DNA of 64,000 nucleotides, taken from positions 108,766,852-108,830,851 of the forward strand of contig CM066728.1 in the NCBI GenBank assembly GCA_033961575.1, in the 5' to 3' direction. The notes beneath the pieces were generated by a model that was given only the letters and a program-made list of their open reading frames with translations, was not told the origin of the DNA and ran no database searches. The first letter of the stretch is position 1. Each line of letters opens with the position of its first letter. Source of the stretch: Aselliscus stoliczkanus (lineage: Eukaryota > Chordata > Mammalia > Chiroptera > Hipposideridae). Both the position numbers and the translations under genes were made by a program. Shown here piece by piece: positions 48,190 to 60,834 of this stretch.

Positions 48190-48640
48190 TATGTTAATTG
48201 AGTGTGCTACCATAAATGAATTTGGTAAGGACTGGCCTTGTTATAATATTTACTATTTTCACCCAATAACATATGTGCCCCCATTCTCCATTTATTTAGA
48301 GCTTTGATATCTCTCAGGAAAAAAATTTAGTATTCTCCTACATCTCATTTTTCTTATTAATTTATTCAGAAAAATTGTACACTTTAAAATACTGACTATA
48401 GAATTCTACCTTCTACTACATTTTAATAACTGAATATTAAATAACTGAAATAAGGAAAGCATCCTTATTGGCTCCTTATATTGCTTCTACTCACTTTTCT
48501 TGGTTCTCTTGGGTTTTTCTGGTAACAATGCAATATTTGCAATAACAGTAATAGAGAATATAATAATAATAATAACACATTTCCCATTCTTCTCTAATAT
48601 TTGTAACATTTTTTCATTCCCATGACCAATTGTGTTGACA
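48190..48640 (-). repeat. Probable LINE-1 fragment, antisense
   Basis: 'atgaatttggtaaggactgg' and 'ccatttatttagagctttga' fit reversed ORF2. It may be the same L1 as 46990-47260, split by the hAT and LTR insertions. Confidence 0.5.
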
Positions 48641-48644
48641 AGTA

Positions 48645-50600
48645 CTGCCACGATAATTTAATAAAACTGCTGACCTGTCCTAGACAACGGTCCTAGACAG
48701 CTAGAAGTTCCACCCCTAGCTAATCTTTCCTCTAAATGTTTTTACTGCCTCCTCTATGGCCCTACATTCATCATCCCTTTAATTGCTCTTTCTTCTCCAT
48801 ATCTCTCCCTTCCTTGTTCATAGATGTAAAAGAATCACATACTTAAATTAATTGTTATCATTCTGAATGTTGATTCTATTTCTATGCTTAATTTAAGAGG
48901 CGAGGCCTCATCTAGGAAGTAACCCACACAGGCCTTTTGTCAGCTCCCATATTGCAGGTGCCTGGCCTTATGTGAGACTCGGGGGATTCTCAGATGAATT
49001 CCACCCATTTCCTGGAAGGTACAGGGAACCCATTAGCAGCAGCACTCTGATAAAGGGGACTGAGCTAGGGGAAGGGAAACTTCCCTTTTTCCTGTGCTTT
49101 GGCTTTTTGTTTGTTTGTTTTTTACTATGTACATGTATCATATTCATAATAAATATCAATGCTTTCAACTTGAAGTAAAAATAAAACTGAGACTAAAATT
49201 CTTAAGTTAAAAAAGAAAACAATCCCATTTCAGTACTTCACAACATAGTAGAGAAGAAGCCAAATGGAGAGCTCCAATTCAAGGCACTGCCCATGGCGGC
49301 CAAAGGGGCCTTCCCACGCAGCTTACTAGGTGATCGTGCAGGGGGAAGACGCTGGCTGGCAGGAAGCAGGCCTGCTGAGACTTCCTGGAGCGGGGGTCCT
49401 GAGTCCCAAGGGTTGAGATGAAGTGAGCCATGTGAATGGCGTACCACTGCAGCTGAGACAGGGCGCTAGGCCTCAGCAGGCCAAGCGTTTGGATCTTGAC
49501 TCCACTGGTCATTGATCACATAACTCTGTGTCATGTCATGTCATGTCACGTCATGCATGTCATGTCATACCGTATCATATCGTATGAATCTACAGAGATG
49601 TGCACCTAGAGACACAGACATAGATAAAAATTCTCCACATCCATCTACATACAAGCTCAATTCATTTTTACCTTCACTTGCCCACTGCCGTCATTTAGTC
49701 ACTTCACTAGTCACCCACCACCGTCTGCAGACTTACAAGGCCGCCTGGCTGCAGGCCTTTCGCTGACAGTCTTACATGTAGATAGTCCGGGCAAAGGAAA
49801 GGCAGCCACTTAGCTACCTCGACACATGCTGTGGGAAGTGCAACACTCCAGGTCCTATAAGCTGCTTATTAGTTTGTCTCCTTTGCTGAATGCAAGCCCT
49901 GCAGCAAATGTGACAAAATTTAATTCACTGTGCATTTTCTTTGTCACATTAGTCAGAATTGGGGAATTGATTAGAATTGCCGGAATCACACGTATGTCGG
50001 TGCTGAGGAGACTGGGAAGGGAGACAGTGAGGATAAGGCTGAATGAGTTTCAGAGAATCTGACAAAAACGGACAGGCCTGTAAACTCTGAGACCTTAAAA
50101 ACTGGCTGCTTTGAAAATTATAATGCTGATTTGAATTTCCACATCAAAAATTTAATGGAATATTTTTTTCTCAACCCTGAAACTTCATCTCTCTACTTGG
50201 AATGGATTTGTCCAAATTTACAGTGCTGCTTTGCCACAAAAAAGAAATGAGATAAACAAAATCAGGGGATTATTTTCCGTTAAAGTATAGTCATAATTGA
50301 ATCTATCACTCTAGAGATAGGACAAAATATAAACTACGGTGGCTGGATTTGTCTAGCACGGAACTGAGCACAATATTTTTCTTCCGTAAAGTGGCCTGCT
50401 CGCCCCTCATTTATCTATAAGGCCTGTCTTTATGATGATTGCACTATCCTACAGTTACTGGAAAACAAGGTGATGTTTAGAAAACAACAAAGCGAGTAAT
50501 ATTTTTTCACCCCAGAAGAGCCAGCGTTAGACAACATGGTGATAGGAAGCAGGAAGTAGGTGCCGGGCACACACACAACGATATTGCCAATAAGTGGTGT
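48645..50600. other. Mostly unique intron with a small pentamer repeat
   Basis: At 49530-49575 there is an imperfect (TCATG)n run. Nothing else is recognised. Confidence 0.5.
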
Positions 50601-50619
50601 TGTCATTCTTTTAAACTGA

Positions 50620-51930
50620 GCCATTTTGATTTGCTGGTGGTGTTATATCATCCTTAATTTGCATATCCCTGTTTACTGATGAATTTGAGGCCTTTTCATA
50701 TGTCATCCTTTGTGAAATGAATGTCTGTGCAGACCTTTCGTCCTCTGTTTAATTTTAATTAGGTTGTTTTCTTTATATTATTGAACTGTAGGAGTTCTTT
50801 ATATAGTCTGGATAAACGTTTTTTTTGTAAGACCCAAGTTTGCAATATGTTTCCCTGTCTTTGGTTTACTTATCCATGTTCTAGACAGCATTTTTGATGG
50901 GAACATTTGGATTTTTAAAGTTATTATTTTCTGGGTCCTGTATAAGAAACTTCTCTGTGTTAGCCCTAGCAGAGATGTGCTTTTATGTTTGCATTTAGAC
51001 GCTTTATAGCTTTAGCTTTTGTATTCAGTTACAACTGAATGAGTCATCTGGGTTTAATTTGTTCATATGATAAGAGGCAGAGACAGAGGGTTTTGGGGTG
51101 TTTTTGTGGGTGTATCCCATTGTTTCCACACCATGTTGGAAGGACTCTCATTTACCCTGAGATGACTTTGGCATCTCTGCCCCAAATCAGAGGGCTACGT
51201 GAGTTGGGTCTGTCTAGGAACTTGCTATGCTGTTCCACTGATCAGTGGGGTGACCTTTACATGACACCTCCCTGTCTTGAGAGCTAACCTGTCTAGGAAA
51301 GCTCACCCAAGTAAGTACTTTAATTCTGTCTACTTTTCTAAGATGACTTTGACTTCCTAAATCCTTTGCATTTCAATACAAATTTTATAATCCGCTTATA
51401 CATTTCTAAAAAAAAGCCTGCTGGATTTACACTTAGGATTAATGGAATATATACAACAACCTTGAGAAAATTTACATTTTAATAATTTTGAGATCCCGAA
51501 ACCATGAACACAGTATACTGCTCCACTTACTTTGGTCGTTTAAAAATGTCTTTCAGCAACTGTGTAATTTTATATTTAGAGATCGTACTTGTCTTTTCTG
51601 AAATTTATTCTAAATAGTTTTTGGCATAACTGAAAATGAAATTATATTTTTACTTTTCCTTTTCAATTTTTCTTCCTGCCAGTTACACAAAAATATAATT
51701 GATTTTTGTATATTGGCTTTATAGTCTTCACCCTTGGTATATTTGCATATTAGTTTTCCTATTTGTTTAATTGATTCCTCAGGGTTTTCACTGTAAATAA
51801 TTAATCTCTGTGAAGAGACACAGTTGTACTTGTTACTCTCTATGTCTTATGCCTTTTATTTCTTTTTATTGCCTCATCTCACGTGTATAACCTGCAGTAA
51901 AATACTGAACAGAGGTTCCTTGTTCCTACC
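50620..51930 (-). repeat. LINE-1, antisense ORF2 and 3' region
   Basis: In order: 'cttaatttgcatatccctg', 'gtaggagttctttatatagt', 'aaaatgtctttcagcaactg', 'attctaaatagtttttggca' and 'ctcagggttttcactgtaaa', all reversed L1. It is heavily mutated. Confidence 0.8.
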
Positions 51931-51934
51931 ATTT

Positions 51935-52880
51935 TGATAGGAAATACGTCTGGGCTACTTACAAGGAGTCCTAACCTGGCCCTGAAGGTCTTTACCCCAC
52001 CCTCCAACCAGCCCCAGGAAAGACCAGGTGTGGACTCAGGGTGGTGTGCACACCGCCTTTCACTAGAAGCTCACACTGCGGGGAGCGCCGAGGAGGAGAA
52101 GGGCGGGGCGGCCGGAGGGCCGGCACACCGACTGTCCGAACCCGAAACCTGGATGTGGAGGGGAGTCCCCGGCATGAAGGCTGCTCACTCACTCTGCAGA
52201 GTTATGTATAAGCAAGCTCTGCAAACAACAGACGCACAGTTCTCAAATAGTTATGTCAGAGCAATTAGAAAAAAGAACACATTTATTCCAAAAATACCAC
52301 CACCACCACAAGAGAAACACAACACAAAATAACAAAAAAAGGAAAACTTGCTAAAGAGAATAATTTCTCCTTCAAAAATCCGCAAGCAGCAAGTAGGAGC
52401 ACGTGAAAATATTTTAGCATACAGAAAAGGTGAGAATAAAGAACGAACTGTTAAGCTGGGGAAACCTCAGTGCTGTATTTGTATACTTTTCTAAATCAGA
52501 AAGTGCTGGGAGCTCATTCCAGACTCCTTTTTTGGTGTGACCACTGGCACTATATCACTGCACAGGTTACCACTTCACAAGGCCCCCTCTCTCTGGAAAT
52601 TCTCAAAGTGCCAAGAAACGAGATGGCAAGTGACCCCATGGCAGGCGTCCTCATTTCATATGGATTTGATCGGTGCGTATTACGTACATAGAAATTCACT
52701 GTCCAGGATCGCAGGAGGCACACAGCAAGGAGCCCTCAGTTTTTTGTTAGCTTGTTTTTGAGATAGCGGAGGGAGGATGCTGAAATAGTGACATCTTCTC
52801 TGAGAATGGAGGAAGGCCCCTTCAGGAGACACCTGCAGGCGTGTTCCTGGCTGGCCCCGTGCCCCAACCCTAACAGCGTC
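51935..52880. other. Intron with a CpG-dense patch
   Basis: About 52077-52150 is CpG-rich and includes a GC box (gggcggggc). No exon or promoter can be supported from sequence alone. Confidence 0.35.
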
Positions 52881-52884
52881 TCCG

Positions 52885-52924
52885 TGTCTCTGTCTCTCTC
52901 TCCCTCGCTCGCTCGCTCTCTCTC

Positions 52925-52990
<66 letters not shown>

Positions 52991-52992
52991 CC
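52885..52992. repeat. (CT)n microsatellite ending in (CG)n
   Basis: About 85 bp of CT with CTCG variants, closing with 15 nt of alternating CG (52976-52990). Confidence 0.96.
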
Positions 52993-53109
52993 CAGAGACT
53001 GACTTTCCTACTCTTGTCAGCAGTCAAAATTGAAGTGTTTAACCAAACATATTTCCTTTTTCTGGTCCACTGGAGTCAGGTAATGAATTCTTAAAGCTTC
53101 CATTTTCCT

Positions 53110-53131
53110 CATCGTTTGCAAGCAAACGATG
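53110..53131. other. 22-bp palindrome
   Basis: catcgtttgc and gcaaacgatg are exact inverses separated by aa. No surrounding element explains it. Confidence 0.9.
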
Positions 53132-54121
53132 CCCCTTACATTCCCTAAGATTGTTTTAATTTATTTATTATTATCATTTTATTATTAGCTGAATACTTTT
53201 GTGATGAGAAAGTATAAGCCAAGAGGAAAGTAACACACACAGAGGGTCCTTCTAGCCCAGGGGACATCTTTCTGAGCAGCTTCTCTGGTGTTCTTTGAGG
53301 CATGAGGGGGCCCAGAGTGAACGTCTTCCACGCATGCTGACTCCATCTGTGATGTGCCAAATTCATTATCTTTATTCCTTGAGTGCAAATCTCAGATACC
53401 TTTTCTTTCAGAAAAAGCCTCTATCCCAGCTGCATGCATATAGAAATCCCCCATATGTATTTTAATTGCAAATTTGATAGAACACAAAATTGCCTTGAAA
53501 TATTCCAAATACAGGATAAATCTAGTGTAATGTGATCTACAGAGCGCAGATGGCTTCACACACATGCTTTAAAGACTATCTTGTTTTTTTCATCATAGAT
53601 CTGACATTAAATTAAAATACAAAATAATCATTTATTTTCATGTAATATAATCATTTTAATCTCATGGGTCTGCCCTAGCAGGTGACCTATTCAGGTTGGC
53701 TTTCCCTGGTTTTCCTGGAACACATCAATGGTTCCATTTGTCTGGCTAGCAGAGTCTGACTAGTGTTGGGAATAAGAGAGTCTATGCAAAGAAGAGAGAA
53801 TAACAACATCCCTGTCATGAACTCAAGGAAAAAAGATTAATTTTCAATACAAATGAGTGAGAAAAGAACTGGGCCTCCTGAGATGGGGGAGCTCCTTAAT
53901 GAAGACATACACAGAGAAATGCCATGGCATTAAAAAGCTGCATTTTAAGCAAAGGTAAATCTATTCGGGTAAACCACACCTGTACATGAAACTTCCTACA
54001 AATAGTCTGCTAACATTAAATAGGTTTGCTAGCTCTACTCATTAAACAAAATCTGTTTAATGCTTGGGAATGTGCTTAAAATAAATCTCCTGGTTCAGAA
54101 AGCCCTAACAATGATGTTGGT

Positions 54122-54212
54122 ATGTCTGTGTGTGTGGTGTGTGATGTGTGATGGATGTGTGATGGATGGATGGATGTGTGTGTGTGTGTGTGTGTGTGTG
54201 GTGCGTGTGTGA
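54122..54212. repeat. (TG)n/(TGGA)n repeat
   Basis: Mixed tgtg and gatggatg units. Confidence 0.9.
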
Positions 54213-54235
54213 ATAAAATGGTTTAACTGCTGTTT

Positions 54236-54420
54236 TCATTTACAAATTGTGTGACCTTCAGCAAGTTACTTAAACTATCTGAGTCTCAGTTTAATGTTCT
54301 GTAAAGTAGGAACACTGCACTTTTGTGCATTTAAAACAAAATAATATGTTGAATAATATTGCTTTGTACAGTGTCTGGCACACAGCAAATTTGAAAATGG
54401 TAACTATTACTTTTATTTAC
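54236..54420 (+). repeat. MIR SINE, sense
   Basis: 'attgtgtgaccttcagcaag', 'ttacttaaactatctgagtc', 'tcagtttaatgttctgtaaa' and 'cagtgtctggcacacagcaa', complete MIR order. Confidence 0.85.
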
Positions 54421-55107
54421 CCAAGAACTCTTAGAATTCTTGGACTCTGTTTCAGGCTTTTATGGAAGGTGTCATGAGAAGATTCCTTCTTTTGTGTAAC
54501 CCTGCTTCACCAAAACCACCTAGCATGTCTCCGTCTGGTTGGTTCCAAATGCAAACCTGGAAATGCAGATGCAAGAAGCAAAAGGGAAGCCTTTGCCACC
54601 TGTAATTAAAGGGCCTGCCTCCGCCCACCAAGCTACAAGGGGAATCTCCAGAGTGACATGAGCACAGTTTCCAGCCACCTCATCTTTCCCCCAAGGAGGC
54701 TGCGGGTTTAGCCCACAACCATCTGTGGCAGCCCTGTGACAGCTCTGTTACTGCCACCCACCTCCTGGGAGGGCCTGTGTGCAGCCAGAAAGAAAACGTT
54801 TTTGGTTCCGCTTCCATGGGGCCACAGGAAGGCAGGGCGAGGACGCTCAGACTGGCAGGCTTCTAGTAAAGGAGTCTAACCCCAGGACACCATATACCCA
54901 AAGGGTCAGTTCCCACGTACTGCAGTCCAAATAATGCTTCCTTGTTGCTTTTGTAAATAGAAAGAGACTAAATCTACATGCCATAAATAGCCAGGCACAC
55001 ACACACAGACATATGCACACACCCTCATGAACAGGTTCAATATTTCTTAATTCTTGAAAAACAAAAATATTATGTTAGAGTTCATTCATTTTAAAAACTG
55101 TTAGTTT

Positions 55108-56570
55108 TAAGGAAGGACCCAAGATGGCGGAGTAGATAAATGCTGTGCCTACCTCCTTCTGTGACCACATTAAAATTACAACTCAATTATAGAACAGTCA
55201 ACGTGGAGAACCATCTGAAATATAGCTGAACAGAAGTTTTATAACTAAGGATATAAAGAAGAAGCCATGTAGAGACTGGGAGGGTGGAGACACGTAACAG
55301 GCCAGCCCCAAATCTCCATGTGGCAGTTGAGAACCTAAAGAGATATCTCAGCTATGGGGGTTCTCCCTGGAGGAGGGAAGCATCCCAGCCCCACACTGGG
55401 CTCCCCAGCCCAGAGTACCAGTGCTGGGAAGAAGTGCCCCCACAACACCTGGCTGTGAAAAACAGTGGGGATTCTGACCACCATGGTGGGATGGAAGGCT
55501 ACGGGAAACCCAGACATCCTCTTAAACAGCCCATGCACAGACTTGCTCGCTCGCAGGCACTCATCCTTGGCTCAGGAGAAGGCATGGTGCTTGGCAGGCA
55601 TCAGGGACATATGGGGAGAGACCGAGTTGTATGGCTTTCGGGTGCGGACTGGAAAGACAGTAGCCATTGTCCCTGTGTGGAATCCTCCTCCCATGCAGGC
55701 AGGTGCCATCTTTTCTGTGTTGAGCCTGCCTCCATAGGCCAAATCTGAATCTACATTGGCCTGGAGAGCTCCACTGCTCCATCCTGGGACCCTGCCTAAC
55801 CCAGCTCGCCCAATGCCGGAGGCACCCTCAGTAAGCAGCCAACCCTACCAGCATTTCACTCTTTCTTGGACAACAATCAGGGACCCACAGGTCCAAGGCA
55901 GGCAGCAGCTGGCCTCAGTGTGCTCTGAGACTTTTGCTGAGCACTGTCACCAAACCAGAGTCTACATTAACCTGGTACACACTCGTCCCTCAACTCACAT
56001 ACCGCACAAGGCCAGGTGACAGCAGGCCAAAGTGTGGAGGCAGCCTGGGTGTCTGTCAATGGATGAATGGATAAAGAGGAGGTGGTACATATATACAATG
56101 GAATATTGCTCGGCCATGGAAGGGAACGGGTTCTTGCCATCTGCCGTGGCATGGATGGACCTGGAGGGTATTTTGCTCAGTGTAGTGACTGACAGAGAAA
56201 GACAGATGTAATATGATTTCACTTACATGTGGAATCTAAATTACAAAATAAATGAACAAACAAAACAGAAACAAACTCATAGATACAGAGAACATTTTGA
56301 TGGTTGCCAGATGGGAGAGGGCTCTGGGGGTAGGTGAAAAGCAGAAAGGATTAAAATGTACAAATTTGTTGTTACAAAATAGCCATGGGGGTATAAAGCA
56401 TAGGAAATACAGTCAGTAATATAGTAATAACTATGTATAGTACCAAGTGGGTAATACACTTGTCAGGGGGATCACTTCTTAAATTATATTAATGTATAAT
56501 TACTATGCTGTATACCTGAAATTAATATAAAATAATATTGTCAACTGTAATTGAAAAATTTTAAAAGGGG
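55108..56570 (+). repeat. Internally deleted LINE-1: 5' UTR joined to 3' end
   Basis: The 5' part starts near 'aagatggcggagtagataaa' and runs as L1 5' UTR. At about 56028 it switches to the end of ORF2 ('gtctgtcaatggatgaatgg', 'tggtacatatatacaatgg') and a 3' UTR ending 'ttgtcaactgtaattgaaaa'. ORF1 and most of ORF2 are absent. The open frames at 55284-55748 lie in the UTR and are not genes. Confidence 0.75.
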
Positions 56571-56575
56571 AGGAA

Positions 56576-56818
56576 AAAGGTGAAGGGCAATAAGAGGTTT
56601 AAATTTCCAGGTATAAAACAAATAAATCAAGGAGACGTAATGTACAGCACGGGGCATATAGTCAATAATATTGTGATAGCATAGCATGGTGTGGTGTTAG
56701 ATGGTTGCTGGACTTGTCATGATGATTATTTCTTTAGGTATATGAATGTTTAACAACTATGATGTACCCCTGAAACTAATATAATATTATACGTTAGATA
56801 TATTTTAATAAAAATATT
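56576..56818 (+). repeat. Second LINE-1 3' UTR unit, tandem
   Basis: 'atgtacagcacggggcatat', 'agtcaataatattgtgatag' and 'gatgtacccctgaaactaat', then an A-rich tail. It lies directly after another L1 3' end. Confidence 0.7.
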
Positions 56819-56834
56819 TTAAAAATAAATTAAA

Positions 56835-57395
56835 ATTTTAGTTTTGTTTTCTAATAGATCTGAATATTTATAGTGCATTAGAATTTTTTTTAGCACTGGT
56901 TTTAAAATAGAACATTTTGGTAAAGAAGGTCTATGGTACATATTTAATTGTAAAAATAGAGTTAATATTTAATTTTCTTAACTGATCCATAATTGGGTAT
57001 GTAGGATTTAGTCTCATTCCAAAAGAGTAAATATAAAATAAATGATTTTAATCAAAGGTATGCATGGTAACAGAGTATTGATTAATCTGATTCTGAAGTC
57101 CTAATTTTAGGAATAGCTAAAATAAATAATTTTCAGATATTTCAACAAATAAGAGCAAGACATTAACTGCTAAAAAATAAATGCAAAAGTACTTAATGTT
57201 TCAGAAATTCTACATCATCACATTTGTAAATAAAAGCGACCACATAATTACTGTTTCTGAGAGTCTTTCTTATATTTCAATAAATTATAGCGAATTTTTA
57301 AAAACAGTATTATATGTTTATTTTAATGAGTGGAAAAGAGGTAATCCAGAAGAAAATATTAAAAATCACGTATAATCTAAATACCTATCATTCAA
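56835..57395. other. AT-rich intron, nothing recognised
   Basis: No repeat family or gene identified. Confidence 0.5.
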
Positions 57396-57399
57396 AAGA

Positions 57400-57795
57400 A
57401 TCCATTTCAGTACTTTGATGTGCATCCTTCCAATGGTTTGTATTCATATGCAGATATTTTTATTACAAAAATGGAATTGTAATATTCCTTTAATTTTCAA
57501 ACCTCTTTTCATATAATAATGTAAATAAATATTTCCCCATATTATTAATCTTCAATGTCTTTATTTGATTTGAATGTGACAAAGTATATGTAACCTGTCC
57601 CCTACTGGCAGACACGTCATTCTTTCCATGCTTTGCCATTATAAAACGTACTGTGATGAGCATCCTTGGAAGCTAAATTTTGGCACACATTCATTGGGAT
57701 GCTTTTAGGATCCATGATGACAAGCATGATTGATGGGTCAAAGGGCATTCTACCTGTGAAGGTCATTACTATATTTTGATTGCCCCTCGAATATG
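57400..57795 (-). repeat. LINE-1 3' region, antisense
   Basis: 'taacctgtcccctactggca', 'tgatgagcatccttggaagc' and 'gatgggtcaaagggcattct' follow the reversed L1 order. Confidence 0.7.
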
Positions 57796-57954
57796 GGATC
57801 TGATTTAAAGGTCACAGGTAGGGTAGGCAAGGGTCCACTGGCCCAGGTTCTCACCAACCCTAGGTTTTACATGTATTTGAAAGCTTTGCCACATTGCTTA
57901 CAGATGCTTTATCCACTGTGAATATGATATTCATACCTGTTGTATATTTTGTAT

Positions 57955-58011
<57 letters not shown>

Positions 58012-58012
58012 C
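57955..58012. repeat. Compound (TG)n-(AG)n microsatellite
   Basis: Same TG-to-AG architecture as 5417-5520. Confidence 0.95.
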
Positions 58013-58450
58013 TGCTCCACACCCATAGTCTATGTGTCTACATCCACTGTCCTATTACAGACTTTTAAATTATTTGAAAACATTTTGCAAATATTTTCTG
58101 TTTTTCATATTACACATATTATTGCTTAAAATAACTTTCATGTAAAGACATCTAAAAATCATGTCAAATATATGTCTTTTCCCTCATGTCTCTATTTTTT
58201 GAACCATCATCCATCTCCTCTACCATATGGAAAAGGAGTGGTGATCTGTCACCACCATGAGCCCAACCCTCATGACAATCCGTCCAGTTACCCTCCCTAG
58301 AAAACACATTCAATATCTTCTTGTATCTTATATGAACATGAGTTTTATATCATTATTATAATGTCATGTCACTAATTTCATAAGGTAGATTTTAAAGAAA
58401 ACAAGGCTTATTTCATCAAATAATGGTCAAAACAACATCAAGCCGAAGTG

Positions 58451-58832
58451 TGTTCATTTTCTAGGGCTATACTACTAACTACTGCAAATGGGGTGGCTTA
58501 AACACCAGAAATGTATTTTCTCAGTTCTGGAGCCTAATGTCTGACGTGAAGGTGTCAGCAGGGCTGGTTCCTTCTGAGGTCTCCCTCTTTGGCCTGCAGA
58601 TGGCCTTCTTCTTCTGGGTCTTCACATGGTTTTTCTGTGTGTCTGTATCATAATATCCTCTTCTATATTATATGAGGACATCAGTCATTGGATTAGGGAC
58701 CACCCATATGACCTCATTCAACTTTAATTTCCTCTTTAAAGACTTTATATCCAAATTCAGTCTCATCCTGCGTCACTGGGAATTAGAACTTCAATGTATG
58801 AATTCTGGGGGGATATGATTCAGCGCATAACA
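58451..58832 (-). mobile_element. MLT1-like LTR, antisense
   Basis: 'tgttcattttctagggctat', 'ggggtggcttaaacaccaga', 'tcattggattagggaccacc' and 'attctggggggatatgattc' in reversed MLT1 order. Confidence 0.85.
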
Positions 58833-58937
58833 ATGATGAATGCAATCCTTAATACAGGAGAACAAACTAAATAGAATTCTAAAAACCTGCAGCCTATAAC
58901 TAACCTCTTCAGTCCCTTGCTGAAAAAGAAACCAACA

Positions 58938-59037
58938 GGGCCAAGTTGCGCGGTGGTTAAGCACTGGCTTGGGACGCCAGAGGCCCCGGTTCGGGTCCCA
59001 CATATGAAGGCCAGTGACACTGTCCTCAAAAAAAAAA
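58938..59037 (+). mobile_element. Short tRNA-derived SINE
   Basis: Head gggccaagttgcgcggtgg, hairpin ctggcttgggacgccag, B box ggttcgggtcc. Target duplication aaaaagaaaccaaca (58923-58937) and aaaaagaaacctaca (59038-59052), one mismatch. Confidence 0.92.
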
Positions 59038-59054
59038 AAAAAGAAACCTACAAT

Positions 59055-60370
59055 CTACATTCTCCTTAGGATCTAAACAAGACCCAGGATTCCGTAACAT
59101 AATACTCAAAATGTCCAAGAATTGATCGAAATTTCCTCAGCACACTAAGGGCCAGGAAAAGCTCAACTCACAAGTAACAGTAAAATCACTAGATACTAAT
59201 CCTAATATTTCACAGATGTTAGAATTATCAAAGACTTTAGAGTGGATATTATAACTAACCTCTAAGAAGTAAGCGTGAATATGCTTGAAATAAATAGAAT
59301 GATAGAAAGTCTTAGGAAAGAAATTGATAACACAATGCAGAATGAAATGGAGATTTTTAAACAATAACACAATGTTTTAATTCAAAATTAAACTACTATT
59401 AGTATCTTTTATTTCAAAATTACATTTACAATTTTAGTTTAATGTTACTTTTCTAACTGCTAATATACTTGTATATTAAAAACAAAAACGTTTTGTCCAA
59501 AATTCTCCAAATCCTGTTTCCTCATTTGCCCAAGTCATCTCAATTTGCTTATTTTCTTGTTTAAAAGAGAGCCATCCTAAATTTTTCTCTGAAAGGGCTA
59601 TGTGCTCTAAACTCTCTTCCATGCTCACCTCGCCTCTCAGAGTTCCTCAGCTCCGGGCACTGATGTCATGGAGACTGGCATTGGGCCTCAGTTCCAGGAG
59701 AATCTCTAGGACAACTTTTGTGGATAGAATTTTAAAGAGAAAGACTGGCAGCGACACAGACCTAAAAGGGTAATTTCTAACATTCGCCTATGAGAAATAC
59801 ACTTTCTTCACATTGTGAGCTCCTGAGTAAGCTGAGAACCAAAGGTCCATTCAGTCAAATGTCCGCTTCACACAGCTCCTACATATAAGTGTTTCCCAAA
59901 GCATTTAGAGATAAATGGAAAAAAAAATTTCTTTTGTTCTCTCTCTTGTGGTTAAAAATAGCAACAATAAGAAAGAACCATTCTTTTAACTATAGCAAAG
60001 AAAACGCTGAGCAAAATTACTCTCCATAGATAGAACCTAAGCTTCAGATCCATAAAAGAAAATGATTCATATTGTATATATCTTCCAAAGTACACGTTAT
60101 TTATTTTTAACTTTTAGAGTAAATCTCTAGTAACATACTAGCTAAGAATTTTTCTGGTAGAATCAGCAATTAATGCATGAACAAGGAGAATGTTTCTGGG
60201 ACCTTGTAAGATTGAAGGCTGAGAGCTTAATAATGAAAAGCATTTACAACACTCAAGGTCAGGTGTCTGTTGCCCTCCTATGTCACAATTTTTAAACATA
60301 TAATAAATAGCCTCACAGTATTATTCCCATGAAACTGGGTGGAAATAATACGTTATTTGAATTATGACCA
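59055..60370. other. AT-rich intron, nothing recognised
   Basis: 59.1-59.4 kb resembles degraded L1 but is not convincing. No gene. Confidence 0.4.
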
Positions 60371-60375
60371 ACATA

Positions 60376-60834
60376 TAAGGTGTGATCAAACAATACAGTG
60401 AATGCTTAAATTAAAAAAATATATACTATAGTAAAAGACACATTGCCATTAATCCCCCTCAAAATACTCCGCCTTACTTAAAGCACACTTATACCATCGT
60501 TCTGGGTACTTTCTGAAGCAGTTCTGGAATATGGCAATTTCTGTCAAATAAAAACATTAGTGTGTCCTCATCCCCCTTATTCACTGGCTCTGGCTCTGAG
60601 ACTCCTGGCTTTTCCCCAAAGTCAACATGATTCAGGACATTCAGGCAGCCAGGACAACACAACTAAAGACACTCAGGAAAGAGGCCTTCCAGAGCTGCTT
60701 CCGAAAGTGGCAAGAATGATGGGATAATGTGTTCGAAGCGATGGGGAGTATTTTAAGGAGGATTAATGGCAATGTGTTTAACTGCAGTAATTTTTTTTAT
60801 TTAAATATTCACCATATTGTTTGAGTATACCTCA
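60376..60834 (+). mobile_element. Palindromic mariner relic
   Basis: TA flanks the element on both sides (60374-60375 and 60835-60836). About 90 bp at each end are inverted copies (AAACAATA ... ACACATTGCCATTAATCC). Both arms still spell the mariner transposase C-terminus: right arm plus strand DSWLFPKVN then FQSCFRKWQ, left arm minus strand FQNCFRKYPERW then EYFEGD. Stops and the missing N-terminus make it inactive. Confidence 0.82.

Noticed and set aside
55284..55748. 154-codon open frame
   Set aside because: It lies in an L1 5' UTR, lacks ORF1 motifs and has competing frames on both strands.
12048..58832. Intact endogenous retrovirus
   Set aside because: Only solo or partial MLT1-type LTRs occur. 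No gag, pol or env coding sequence accompanies them.
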